Of a DNA stretch of 64,000 nt, positions 8,377 through 17,487 are shown piece after piece; positions within the stretch are counted from its first letter, which is position 1; every line of letters starts with the position of its first letter. This DNA comes from CAYPHA01 sp964410215. GTDB taxonomy: Bacteria > Calditrichota > Calditrichia > Calditrichales > CAYPHA01. The stretch is from positions 1-64,000 of the forward strand of contig CAYPHA010000006.1 in assembly GCA_964410215.1 (NCBI GenBank). Direction: 5' to 3'. The position numbers and the translations under genes are program-made. The notes under the pieces were generated by a model, which worked only from the letters and a program-made list of their open reading frames with translations, searched no databases and had not been told where the DNA came from.

Positions 8377-8412
8377 AATCATGAGGTAACTTACAAAATC
8401 ATGACGTAACTT
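8377..8412. promoter_or_regulatory. Tandem operator-like direct repeats, 20-base period
   Basis: AATCATGAGGTAACTT (8377-8392) and AATCATGACGTAACTT (8397-8412) agree at 15 of 16 positions and start exactly 20 bases apart, that is two helical turns on one face of the DNA. They lie between the divergent porin and SLC13 genes. This is the layout expected for a response-regulator or other dimeric activator. No regulator for it is obvious next door. Confidence 0.6.
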
Positions 8413-8573
8413 TCTTAATTATTTCGTTTGTATTCTTTCTATCTTTAATTATCAGGGATAAAATATATAAAATGGCAGTGACGCCATCGGGTGTTATGGT
8501 CGCATGCCGTTTCTGAATTTACTATATTATATTGCAAGGCGATGATACCTGTTGGCATATTTCGGGAGCGCTT

Positions 8574-10067
8574 ATGTTAAACAAAAGGCGTATGATTGGT
8601 TATGTTGCCGGTCCGGCTGCATTTATGGTATGTCTGATACTGCCGGTTCCGGAAGGGATGAAACCGGAAGCGCTTCGTGTAGGTGCTATCGCCCTGTGGA
8701 TGGCGGTCTGGTGGATAACCGAAGCCATTCCCATCCCGGCAACCGCATTATTGCCAATTGCCCTTTACCCCATACTCGGAATAATGAAATCATCGGAAGC
8801 GACGTTGCCCTATGCCAATCATTTGATTTTTTTGTTTATGGGGGGCTTTTTTATTGCCGTAACAATGGAACACTGGAATCTGCACCGGCGTATTGCACTG
8901 CACACCATACGCATTGTCGGTACCAGTCCCGTACGCATTATCCTCGGTTTCATGGTTGCCACTGCATTTTTATCGATGTGGATCAGTAATACCGCCACCG
9001 CGATGATGATGGTGCCCATTGGATTAGCCGTTATCAGGCAATCGCTTGATCTGTTAAAAAAGGAACAAAGGGAACAAATTTTGACAGCCGGTTCTACCTA
9101 CCATTTTGGTACGGCGCTCATGCTGGGAATCGCCTATGCGGCGTCAATCGGCGGTGTGGCTACGATCATCGGGACGCCACCGAATACCATTCTGGTCGGA
9201 TTCCTGGAAAAAGAATACGGACAGGCCATAAGCTTTTCCGCCTGGATGGCCCTGGGATTACCGCTATCTGTGACCATGTTGTTTATAACCTGGATTTATC
9301 TCGTTAAAGTTGCTCTTCCACCGGAAATAAAACAACTCCCAGGCGGTCGTAAACTGATTGCCACGGAACTCAAAAAACTGGGAGCCGTGTCACAGGCCGA
9401 ACGCCGTATTCTGATTGTGTTTTGCGTGGTGGCGTTGCTCTGGATTCTGCGGGGTTTTATTCATCTTCCCGCCCTTTCCATGATTCATGATACAACTATA
9501 GCAATCGCCGGGGCCCTGGCACTGTTTGTTATTCCGGCGGACTGGAAACATGGTGTATTCCTTCTTGACTGGAAAACGGCCGTCAGAATACCCTGGGATG
9601 TCATTATTCTTTTCGGAGGGGGGCTGGCGCTCGCCGGCGGCTTTTCATCTACCGGTCTCGATGCCTGGCTGGGAAATCTTCTTTCCGGACTGCAAGGATC
9701 GAGTCTGTTTGTTCTGATTCTTACTATTGTATTCATGACTATTTTTCTAACGGAGGTTACATCCAATACGGCGACGTCGGCCATGCTGATTCCGGTTATG
9801 GCCAGTATCGCCATTGCCATGTCCATACATCCCTTCGGCCCGGCGATCGCCGCCGGCATTGCCGCATCCTATGCCTTCATGCTTCCTGTGGCCACACCGC
9901 CCAACGCCGTCGTCTTCGGCAGTAAATACATTTCGATACCAACCATGGCACGGGTTGGTTTTTTTCTGAATATTCTGGGTACGTTGCTGATCACATTGCT
10001 GATCGTTTATTTATTACCTATACTCTGGGACATTGACATTTCATCTTTGCCAAAACACCTCCCCTGA
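8574..10067 (+). CDS. SLC13/DASS family sodium-coupled anion (dicarboxylate) symporter
   Basis: About 497 residues with roughly 11-12 hydrophobic segments. DASS proteins import C4-dicarboxylates, citrate or sulfate with sodium. The two hallmark Ser-Asn-Thr hairpin motifs are present: SNTATAMMMVPIG in the first half and SNTATSAMLIPV in the second, together with IGGVATIIGTPPNTI and PVATPPNAVVFGS. The internal two-fold repeat is clear. I chose the ATG at 8574 because CGGGAG lies five bases upstream; the in-frame TTG at 8532 has no binding site. It sits between cheW and two chemoreceptor genes and faces away from the porin. Substrate is inferred as dicarboxylate; sulfate cannot be excluded. Confidence 0.88.
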   Translation: MLNKRRMIGYVAGPAAFMVCLILPVPEGMKPEALRVGAIALWMAVWWITEAIPIPATALLPIALYPILGIMKSSEATLPYANHLIFLFMGGFFIAVTMEHWNLHRRIALHTIRIVGTSPVRIILGFMVATAFLSMWISNTATAMMMVPIGLAVIRQSLDLLKKEQREQILTAGSTYHFGTALMLGIAYAASIGGVATIIGTPPNTILVGFLEKEYGQAISFSAWMALGLPLSVTMLFITWIYLVKVALPPEIKQLPGGRKLIATELKKLGAVSQAERRILIVFCVVALLWILRGFIHLPALSMIHDTTIAIAGALALFVIPADWKHGVFLLDWKTAVRIPWDVIILFGGGLALAGGFSSTGLDAWLGNLLSGLQGSSLFVLILTIVFMTIFLTEVTSNTATSAMLIPVMASIAIAMSIHPFGPAIAAGIAASYAFMLPVATPPNAVVFGSKYISIPTMARVGFFLNILGTLLITLLIVYLLPILWDIDISSLPKHLP

Positions 10068-10230
10068 TCTGCCTTTCTTTCATCTATCTTTCGGTTTTTA
10101 GCATCAGACCGTGAAATTTTTTCAAAAACAGGCCTTTTTTGTGTGAAAAACGCAAACATTTCTGAAGTATGCGTTAAAAATGGCCGAAGATATAGTCACT
10201 TTGTCAATAAAAAAAAGCGGGGTCAATAAT

Positions 10231-13146
10231 ATGACATTCATGATCAGACATAAGATTATCGGTCTCATCATCGCAACATCCTTCATGTTGCTGATGATCA
10301 TAATAATTGTGAATGTTTCACAAAAAGGAACATTGAGCGATACCGTTGCCACTAACCTGGATGATATGGGCAGAGATAATTACAGGGCTATTGCAAGTGA
10401 TCTTTATAAGCTGTGTGAAACAACTAACAGTCTGGTCCGGGATTTACTTGTCAGTAATCTGCATATTGCAGATCATGTTTACAGGGAAATGGGCGGCGTT
10501 TACATCTCGGATGAAACCGTATCCTGGCAGGCTGTAAACCAGTTTACCAAAGAGAGTAAAACCATTTTTCTTCCAAAAATGATGAACAAGGGGCGATGGC
10601 TGGGAAAAAACAGGGATCTGACGAAGTACACGCCGATCGTCGATGATGTGTATAAACTGGTCGGACATACCTGTACCGTTTTTCAACGCATGAATGAACA
10701 GGGCGATATGCTGCGCGTTGCCACCAATGTCAGAAAACAGGACCAGACGCGGGCAATCGGTACCTATATTCCCGCCATGAATCCGGACGGCACGCCAAAT
10801 GAAGTGATCCGGACGGTTATGCGGGGCGAAACCTATATCGGCAGGGCCTATGTCGTGAATGCCTGGTATCAGACGGCTTATCAACCGATCAGGAATGATG
10901 CCGGCCGGATAATCGGAATCCTGTATTATGGCGTGAAGCAGGATGCGTTGAAAGAGATTCGTGAAGCCATAATGGATATTACGATCGGCAAAACGGGTTA
11001 TGTTTACGTGCTGGGAGGCAAAGGTAAAGAAAAGGGTGAATATATCATTTCTAAAGACGGAGCGCGGGACGGTGAGAATATATGGGACGCAAAAGATGCG
11101 GATGGAAGGCTGTTCATTCAGTCGATTATCAACAAAGCGGTTAAACTGCAACCGGGCGAAATTGTCTATGAAACCTATCCCTGGAAGAATGAAGGCGACC
11201 GGAAAGCGCGGCTGAAGACGGTCGCCATAGCCTATTATGAACCCTGGGACTGGGTCATTGGTGCCGGTACCTACCACGATGATTTTTATGATACGTTGAA
11301 CGAAATGAACGGAGCCATTTCCGGTATGCTTCTGTGGACGATCGGCAGCGGCATTGTGGTTCTTGTCCTGGTGGTGATAATCGGATTATATGTGGCGAAC
11401 CGGATTGCGGGACCCCTCGAAAACATGAGAGATGTGGCCATCAACCTGGCCCGGGGTGATATTAACCAGGAGGTCACATTTACTTCCCGGGATGAAACCG
11501 GGCATCTCGCTGATTCTTTCCGTGATATGATACAGGTACTACGAAATAAAGCACAGGTTGCAGAGGACATTGCAGCGGGAAAGCTGGATGCTGATATGGT
11601 CATTGCATCGGAGGATGATGTCCTTGGCAAGTCAATGAAATCAATGGTTGAAACGATTGACGGCCTGCAGTCCGATCTTAATAAAACGATTGAACGGCAA
11701 AAAGCAGGTGCGTTGAGCGACAGGTGTCATCCGGACCTGTTTCAAGGTGCGTTTGCCGAACTGGCCCAGGGTGTGAATGATGTACTCGATGCGCTGCATC
11801 AGCCGATCGAGGAGACGATCGAACGACTCAGGGAATATGCGGACGGCGATCTGGGCAATGAAATGCGGGAATTACCCGGCGAACAGATCAATCTGACTAA
11901 TGCACTGAATGAAATCCGTAAGAATGTTAAAGCGCTGATCGATGAAGGTATTATGCTGGCACATGCCGCGGAAGAAGGTAATCTGGAAGTGCGTGGCGAT
12001 GCCGGGCGTTTTCGCGGGGGATACCGTGAAATTATCGAGGGAATGAATAGCACGATTGAAAACCTTTTGAGACCGTTATCGGAAGCGGTAAAATCATTGT
12101 CCGCTCTCTCGGAAGGGGATATGACGGTCACAATGGAAGGTGACTATAAGGGTGATCACGCGAAACTGAAACTGATTATGAATAAATCGCTGAGTTCGCT
12201 CAATGCCCTTCTCGGTGAGGTCGCAACCACTATTGATCAGGTTTCCAACGGATCCAGACAGGTTTCCGATTCCAGCCAGTCCGTGTCGCAGGGTGCAACC
12301 GAGCAGGCAAGTTCACTGGAAGAGATTACGGCGTCCATGACGGAGATCGGATCTCAATCCAAACAGAATGCAGAAAATGCTTCACAGGCCAATCAGCTCT
12401 CTTCAGCGGCAAGGGATGCCGCTCAGGCCGGCAGTACGCAGGTTGAAGAAATGCTGGGAGCCATGTCTGAAATAAACGATTCAGCCGGCCAGATTTCCCG
12501 GATTATAAAAGTGATCGAAGAAATTGCTTTTCAGACCAATCTGCTGGCTCTCAACGCCGCCGTCGAAGCCGCCCGCGCCGGCGTGCATGGTAAGGGTTTT
12601 GCCGTCGTCGCAGAAGAAGTTCGCAACCTGGCTCAACGCAGTGCCAAAGCAGCTGATGAAACAACCGTTCTGATCGAAAATTCCGTAGAAAAGGCCCGTA
12701 AAGGCAGCGACATAGCGAACCAGAGCGCAGAAGCGCTTTATAATATTATAGAAGGCATCACCCGGGTAAGCGACCTGATTGGGGAAATTGCCAGTGCGTC
12801 GCAGGAACAGGTGCAGGGCCTTCAGCAGGTTAACCAGGGGTTGAGCCAGATCGACCAGGTAACCCAGTCGAATACGGCCAATGCCGAAGAAAGTGCTGCC
12901 GCTTCGGAGGAGCTCTCCGGGCAGGCGGAACGATTGAAAGTACTGGTGAACCGCTTTAAAATGGAAAATGGAACCGGACAGGTGTACGAATCATCTTTTA
13001 TTCGGGAAGGATCGGTTGAAAACGATGAGATCAGCCTGCTGCCGGAGAACAATACCGGGGGAGAGGATAAGTATAAACAGGAAATGGTTTCAGAATCTGT
13101 CGGAGACAGGATCGAATTGGATGATGACGACTTTGGAAATTTCTAA
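10231..13146 (+). CDS. Methyl-accepting chemotaxis protein, Cache-type periplasmic sensor
   Basis: About 971 residues. TM1 (8-29), a large periplasmic Cache_3-Cache_2-like sensor (about 35-355; note TGYVYVLGGKG and WDWVIGAGTYHDDF), TM2 (about 365-388), a HAMP domain, then several further HAMP-like repeats (each with a GDxxVRxDA or GDMTVTMEGDY motif), and the signalling hairpin with tip EIAFQTNLLALNAAVEAARAG. It ends IELDDDDFGNF, a tail shared with the next receptor. I chose the ATG at 10231 (GCGGGG at 10217-10222). Its neighbour is an SLC13 permease, so its ligand may be a dicarboxylate (inference). A GCCGAAGA element at 10183 could be a weak -10. Confidence 0.92.
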   Translation: MTFMIRHKIIGLIIATSFMLLMIIIIVNVSQKGTLSDTVATNLDDMGRDNYRAIASDLYKLCETTNSLVRDLLVSNLHIADHVYREMGGVYISDETVSWQAVNQFTKESKTIFLPKMMNKGRWLGKNRDLTKYTPIVDDVYKLVGHTCTVFQRMNEQGDMLRVATNVRKQDQTRAIGTYIPAMNPDGTPNEVIRTVMRGETYIGRAYVVNAWYQTAYQPIRNDAGRIIGILYYGVKQDALKEIREAIMDITIGKTGYVYVLGGKGKEKGEYIISKDGARDGENIWDAKDADGRLFIQSIINKAVKLQPGEIVYETYPWKNEGDRKARLKTVAIAYYEPWDWVIGAGTYHDDFYDTLNEMNGAISGMLLWTIGSGIVVLVLVVIIGLYVANRIAGPLENMRDVAINLARGDINQEVTFTSRDETGHLADSFRDMIQVLRNKAQVAEDIAAGKLDADMVIASEDDVLGKSMKSMVETIDGLQSDLNKTIERQKAGALSDRCHPDLFQGAFAELAQGVNDVLDALHQPIEETIERLREYADGDLGNEMRELPGEQINLTNALNEIRKNVKALIDEGIMLAHAAEEGNLEVRGDAGRFRGGYREIIEGMNSTIENLLRPLSEAVKSLSALSEGDMTVTMEGDYKGDHAKLKLIMNKSLSSLNALLGEVATTIDQVSNGSRQVSDSSQSVSQGATEQASSLEEITASMTEIGSQSKQNAENASQANQLSSAARDAAQAGSTQVEEMLGAMSEINDSAGQISRIIKVIEEIAFQTNLLALNAAVEAARAGVHGKGFAVVAEEVRNLAQRSAKAADETTVLIENSVEKARKGSDIANQSAEALYNIIEGITRVSDLIGEIASASQEQVQGLQQVNQGLSQIDQVTQSNTANAEESAAASEELSGQAERLKVLVNRFKMENGTGQVYESSFIREGSVENDEISLLPENNTGGEDKYKQEMVSESVGDRIELDDDDFGNF

Positions 13147-13166
13147 CATAGTACAAAGGGGAAACA

Positions 13167-15461
13167 ATGCGGATATCTATCTCTAATAAAATCGGGATTG
13201 TTGTTGTAGGCAGTCTTCTGGTTTTGCTGGGTATCATGATGACGGTTTTGCTCAGGCGCTCGAATGCACAACAAATGAACGCGATTGAAACCAGTGCATT
13301 AGAGCTGAGTGAAATTCTGCATCGTTCGGCTGTCTTTGCCATGGGTGAAGGGATTACTGACGTATCACCTTTAAAGGATATGCTTCAGGAATTACCCGAG
13401 ATTGAAGAAGTACGCATTTTACCAACCCACCTGATTGACGAAGACCGTTCGCGGCAGTTGGACCAGGAGGAACGCGCGGCACTGCAGGCCGGAAAGAAAT
13501 TTATAAAATCAGAGACATTTGGAGAAAAACGTGTTTTACGGATCATTGAACCCGTGCTGGCTGAGGAAAACTGCACCATTTGCCACGAAAGTGACATCGG
13601 TGATCCGCTCGCTTCTATAAGTATTCGATATTCAACGGAAGAAGCACTGGATGAAATTGCGGGACAAAAATGGCTGGCCGTTTTTCTGACTTTGATTACC
13701 ATCGTTATTACCTTCTTCGTGATTATGTTTCTGGTGAACCGGAATGTACTCAGGGATTTGAAATCATTCATCGAATCGATAAAAAACCTCGCACTCGGTG
13801 ATATCGATCATACCATGGAAACGGATCGTAACGATGAGTTGGGCGATGCCGCACAACATCTGAAAATCCTTCAGGAAAATATTGAGCATAAAACAAAGCG
13901 CGCCGTTGAGATATCAGAAGGGCGGCTTGACAGTGAAGTGAAACCTGTTTCGGAAAAGGACGGGCTCGGTAATGCAATGGTCAAAATGCAGGAAAGCATT
14001 CGTCTGCTAACAGAGGATGTTGTCGTGCTCATGTCAGCTGCCACCGAGGGCCGGTTGGACGTCCGGGCCGATGCATCGGCACACGATGGCGAATACCAGA
14101 AAATTGTCAGCGGTTTCAACCAAACGCTCGATACGATCGTTCAACCGATGCAGGTGGCTGAAAAGTACCTTAAAAAGATCGCCAGCGGGGATCTGGAGGA
14201 AACCATATCCGAACAGTTCGCTGGTGATTTTCAGAATATCATCGACAGCATGAATTCATGTATTCAAACAATTAAAACGCTCAAAGAAGATACGGTTATG
14301 CTCTCGACTGCAGCCATTGCCGGTGATTTGAGTGTAAGGGCTGATGCAGAGCGCCACAGCGGGGATTATAAGAAGATTGTGGAAGGCATTAACAGCACAC
14401 TTGATGCCCTGCTGGAACCGATTACGGAAATGCAGACGATTTTGCAGCACCTTGAAAAGGGTAATATGACTGTTAAAATGATGGGGCATTATAATGGGGA
14501 ATATGCCAAATTAAAAGACAATCTGAATGCAACGATACAGACCCTGCATGACATGCTTGGTAAGGTATCAGCTGCCGTAGATCATGTGTCTACGGGTGCA
14601 CAGCAGGTATCGGATGCCAGCCAGGCTGTTTCACAGGGTGCTACGGAACAGGCGAGTTCGCTGGAAGAGATCACGGCCTCCATGACGGAGATCGGGTCGC
14701 AATCCAAACACAACTCGGAAAATGCCGCACAGGCCGATCAGCTTGCTTCTGTTGCCAGAGGTGATGCACAACTGGGAAGCGACCGGATTAAAGAGATGCT
14801 CGATTCTATGGCTGAAATCAATGACTCCTCTGATAAAATTTCAAAGATCATTAAAGTCATAGAAGAAATCGCTTTCCAGACGAATCTGCTGGCCCTCAAT
14901 GCCGCCGTGGAAGCGGCAAGAGCCGGTGTGCATGGTAAAGGATTCGCCGTCGTCGCCGAGGAGGTCCGGAATCTGGCGCAGCGCAGCGCTAAAGCGGCAT
15001 CAGAAACCACTAATCTCATTCAAAACTCGGTGGATAAAGCAAGAAAAGGCAGTGAAATTGCCGACCAAAGTGCTGAAGCGCTTTATAAAATTATTGAAGG
15101 CATTGCCAAAGTGAGCGATCTGATCGGTGAGATAGCCAGTGCTTCACAGGAGCAGGTCCAGGGCCTGCAGCAGGTTAACCAGGGCCTCAATCAGATCGAT
15201 CAGGTGACACAGACGAATACGGCAAACGCAGAGGAGAGCGCATCCGTTGCCGAAGAACTCTCCGGTCAGGCCGTTCAACTGAAAAATATAATCAGGCGAT
15301 TCCAGTTGGAACGCAAGGCGCAGATGGAATCAGACGCTTTCAGGTTAACCGGGCATCAACAGGAGTACAAGAGTCCGGATGCGTTTGGAAATGAAGCTGA
15401 CAATAAGCGGGAAGAAACGCCGGAACTGATTCTGGACGATGATGACTTTGGCAGCTTCTAA
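13167..15461 (+). CDS. Chemoreceptor with a periplasmic c-type haem site
   Basis: 764 residues. TM1 (9-29), a periplasmic domain of about 140 residues, TM2 (about 170-190), HAMP and a poly-HAMP array, then the MCP signalling domain (tip about 566-590) and the tail LILDDDDFGSF. The periplasmic domain holds Cys136-Thr-Ile-Cys139-His140, a covalent haem-c attachment motif, in the context EENCTICHESDIGDPLAS, as in DUF3365-type redox sensors. The receptor therefore probably senses redox state, oxygen or NO through a c-type haem. The window encodes Ccm maturation proteins (33314-38147). The gene follows the first receptor by 20 bases and shares nearly identical signalling segments with it, suggesting tandem duplication with exchange of the sensor. 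Confidence 0.93.
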   Translation: MRISISNKIGIVVVGSLLVLLGIMMTVLLRRSNAQQMNAIETSALELSEILHRSAVFAMGEGITDVSPLKDMLQELPEIEEVRILPTHLIDEDRSRQLDQEERAALQAGKKFIKSETFGEKRVLRIIEPVLAEENCTICHESDIGDPLASISIRYSTEEALDEIAGQKWLAVFLTLITIVITFFVIMFLVNRNVLRDLKSFIESIKNLALGDIDHTMETDRNDELGDAAQHLKILQENIEHKTKRAVEISEGRLDSEVKPVSEKDGLGNAMVKMQESIRLLTEDVVVLMSAATEGRLDVRADASAHDGEYQKIVSGFNQTLDTIVQPMQVAEKYLKKIASGDLEETISEQFAGDFQNIIDSMNSCIQTIKTLKEDTVMLSTAAIAGDLSVRADAERHSGDYKKIVEGINSTLDALLEPITEMQTILQHLEKGNMTVKMMGHYNGEYAKLKDNLNATIQTLHDMLGKVSAAVDHVSTGAQQVSDASQAVSQGATEQASSLEEITASMTEIGSQSKHNSENAAQADQLASVARGDAQLGSDRIKEMLDSMAEINDSSDKISKIIKVIEEIAFQTNLLALNAAVEAARAGVHGKGFAVVAEEVRNLAQRSAKAASETTNLIQNSVDKARKGSEIADQSAEALYKIIEGIAKVSDLIGEIASASQEQVQGLQQVNQGLNQIDQVTQTNTANAEESASVAEELSGQAVQLKNIIRRFQLERKAQMESDAFRLTGHQQEYKSPDAFGNEADNKREETPELILDDDDFGSF

Positions 15462-15514
15462 GTAAAGGCCAATGCTGGGAACACGCATCCGCTATCACAT
15501 ACTTTTTACAAATT

Positions 15515-15541
15515 TAAAGCTATACAAAAAGCGGACGACAA
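15515..15541 (+). promoter_or_regulatory. FliA-type promoter for the cheR-cheB-cheD operon
   Basis: TAAAGCTA, 11 bases, then GACGACAA. All of TAAAG and six of eight -10 bases fit the sigma-28 consensus with exact spacing. It starts 79 bases before the cheR ATG, in the only sizeable gap (132 bases) between the receptors and the downstream che genes. Confidence 0.65.
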
Positions 15542-15593
15542 TATCGGTATGTTTGTATGAATAGAGTGGGTATAATCAGGAAACGAAACGGGT

Positions 15594-16436
15594 ATGGCAC
15601 ATCTCATATCGATTACCGATTCAGAATATGAAGCAATAAAAACACTTGTCTATGATAAGTTTGGAATCGACCTCGGTACTAAAAAACAATCCCTGGTTGT
15701 CGGACGCCTGCAGAAAGTTGTCAAACAAAACGGTTTCAATACGTTTGAGGAATATTACAGCTATATTCAGAATGACCGTTCCGGAGAAGGTCTCAACAGC
15801 CTGATTAACAGGATATCCACCAACCATACGTATTTTAACAGGGAATCGGAACATTTTGATTATTACAGTAACCAGGTTTTACCGGAAATAACCGGTCAAC
15901 TTAAGAAAAAAAATGACAAATTTTTAAGAATTTGGTCCGCCGGTTGCTCCTACGGCGAAGAACCTTATACGCTGGCTATGTTATTACTGGAGCATCTGAA
16001 CGGGGAACGCCTGGGCTGGGAAACCGGCATACTGGGAACCGATATATCCGAAAATGTACTGAATGCCTGTAAAGCGGGGCAGTATGCCAAAGAAGATGTG
16101 GAACGTCTGCCGGTATCCCTGCGGCATAAATATTTCCGGGTCACGCCGGATAAACAATATGAAGTGATACCGGTATTAAAAAAGCTGGTCATGTATCGCC
16201 GCCTGAACCTGATGCGACCGGAGTTTCCTTTCAAACGGAAATTTCATGTCATATTCTGCAGAAATGTAATGATCTATTTTGATTTGCCGACGCGCGAGAA
16301 ACTGGTAGAGAAGTTTTATAACTATCTGGAACCCGGCGGATATTTTTTTATCGGACATTCGGAAAGTCTGGGCAGGTCAAACCGGTATTTTAAATATATT
16401 CAACCGGCAATTTACAAGAAACATGATACAATATGA
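15594..16436 (+). CDS. cheR: Chemoreceptor glutamate methyltransferase CheR
   Basis: 280 residues. Methylates glutamates of chemoreceptors from S-adenosylmethionine during adaptation. The N-terminal helical domain (1-75) ends with NRISTNHTYFNRESEHF, the conserved loop before the SAM domain. The SAM-binding motif is LRIWSAGCSYGEEPYTLAM (about 105-123). CRNVMIYFD and PGGYFFIGHSESL mark the end of the methyltransferase fold. The length is standard. The stop lies one base before the cheB ATG chosen here, so translation is probably coupled. The receptors in the window end in an acidic aromatic tail that might be its docking site. Confidence 0.95.
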   Translation: MAHLISITDSEYEAIKTLVYDKFGIDLGTKKQSLVVGRLQKVVKQNGFNTFEEYYSYIQNDRSGEGLNSLINRISTNHTYFNRESEHFDYYSNQVLPEITGQLKKKNDKFLRIWSAGCSYGEEPYTLAMLLLEHLNGERLGWETGILGTDISENVLNACKAGQYAKEDVERLPVSLRHKYFRVTPDKQYEVIPVLKKLVMYRRLNLMRPEFPFKRKFHVIFCRNVMIYFDLPTREKLVEKFYNYLEPGGYFFIGHSESLGRSNRYFKYIQPAIYKKHDTI

Positions 16437-16437
16437 A

Positions 16438-17487
16438 ATGATAAAAGTACTCATTGTAGATGATTCGTCTCTCGTCAGGTCCATACTTACGCGTGGTTTG
16501 CAAGTGGATCCGGGCATCGAGGTCGTTGGCGCGGCAGGTGATCCTTATCAGGCACGGGATATGATCCTGGCCGAACGTCCGCACGTGCTGACCCTGGATG
16601 TGGAAATGCCCCGCATGGACGGGCTTGCGTTTTTACGGAAGCTCATGCCTCAGTATCCCCTGCCGGTTGTAATGGTCAGCTCACTTACGCAGCGGGGCTC
16701 GCAAATCACATTGGATGCTCTGGCCCACGGGGCGATTGATTTTGTGGCTAAACCGACATCAGACATTCAGAGTGGATTAAACGGCATGATGGAGGAACTG
16801 CGGGAAAAGGTGAAAATAGCTGCTTCGGTCGATGTCAGCCAATGGAAAAACAAAAAACCGGTGACCAGTCGCGTCCGGGAAGCGCGCATCAGTTCGCTTG
16901 CGAAAACAACCGATAAAGTGATCGCCATCGGAGCCTCAACCGGAGGAACCGAAGCCTTGCGGAAATTAATCAGCGCGATGCCGGCGAATTCACCCGGCAT
17001 CATCATCGTTCAGCATATGCCGGCAGGTTTTACACGGATGTTTGCAGAACGGCTGGATAGCATCGCCAGGGTCAGCGTAAAGGAAGCCGAATCCGGTGAT
17101 CGTGTCATGACGGGGCATGTGCTTGTTGCGCCGGGTAATTTCCATATGCAGCTGATGCGGTCCGGAGGAGAATACCGCGTAGTCTGCAGAGATGGAGCGC
17201 CCGTAAACGGACACCGGCCGTCTGTAGACGTGTTGTTCCGTTCTGTTGCCAAACATGCCGGAAAAAACGCAGTAGGCGTCATGCTGACGGGTATGGGAGC
17301 GGATGGTGCCGATGCCATGGTTAAAATGCGGGATGCCGGTGCCCGGACCGTGGCACAGGACGAAGCGACTTCAGTCGTATTCGGTATGCCTAAAGAAGCT
17401 TTTCAGCGTGGCGGGGCCGAAATACTCAAACCGCTTGATTCAATACCGATACTGATATCAAAATATTTGGAGGAAATGGGTGAATGA
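16438..17487 (+). CDS. cheB: Chemotaxis methylesterase/deamidase CheB
   Basis: About 349 residues. Removes receptor methyl groups when phosphorylated by CheA. Receiver domain (1-115) with DDS at 8-10, acceptor Asp54 in LDVEMPRMDG and the conserved Lys in FVAKP. Esterase domain from about 155 with the Ser-His-Asp triad: Ser167 (GASTGGTEAL), His193 (VQHMPAGF) and Asp289 (GMGADGADAM). I chose the ATG at 16438, directly after the cheR stop; an in-frame ATG at 16423 would overlap cheR and add five residues. The binding site is weak for either, in line with coupling. The end overlaps cheD by four bases. Confidence 0.95.
   Translation: MIKVLIVDDSSLVRSILTRGLQVDPGIEVVGAAGDPYQARDMILAERPHVLTLDVEMPRMDGLAFLRKLMPQYPLPVVMVSSLTQRGSQITLDALAHGAIDFVAKPTSDIQSGLNGMMEELREKVKIAASVDVSQWKNKKPVTSRVREARISSLAKTTDKVIAIGASTGGTEALRKLISAMPANSPGIIIVQHMPAGFTRMFAERLDSIARVSVKEAESGDRVMTGHVLVAPGNFHMQLMRSGGEYRVVCRDGAPVNGHRPSVDVLFRSVAKHAGKNAVGVMLTGMGADGADAMVKMRDAGARTVAQDEATSVVFGMPKEAFQRGGAEILKPLDSIPILISKYLEEMGE

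Noticed and set aside
10163..10190. GCCGAAGA upstream of the first chemoreceptor
   Set aside because: A good -10 match, but no TAAA lies 15 bases before it; the nearest (TGAA, 16 bases) is poor. Mentioned only as weak.
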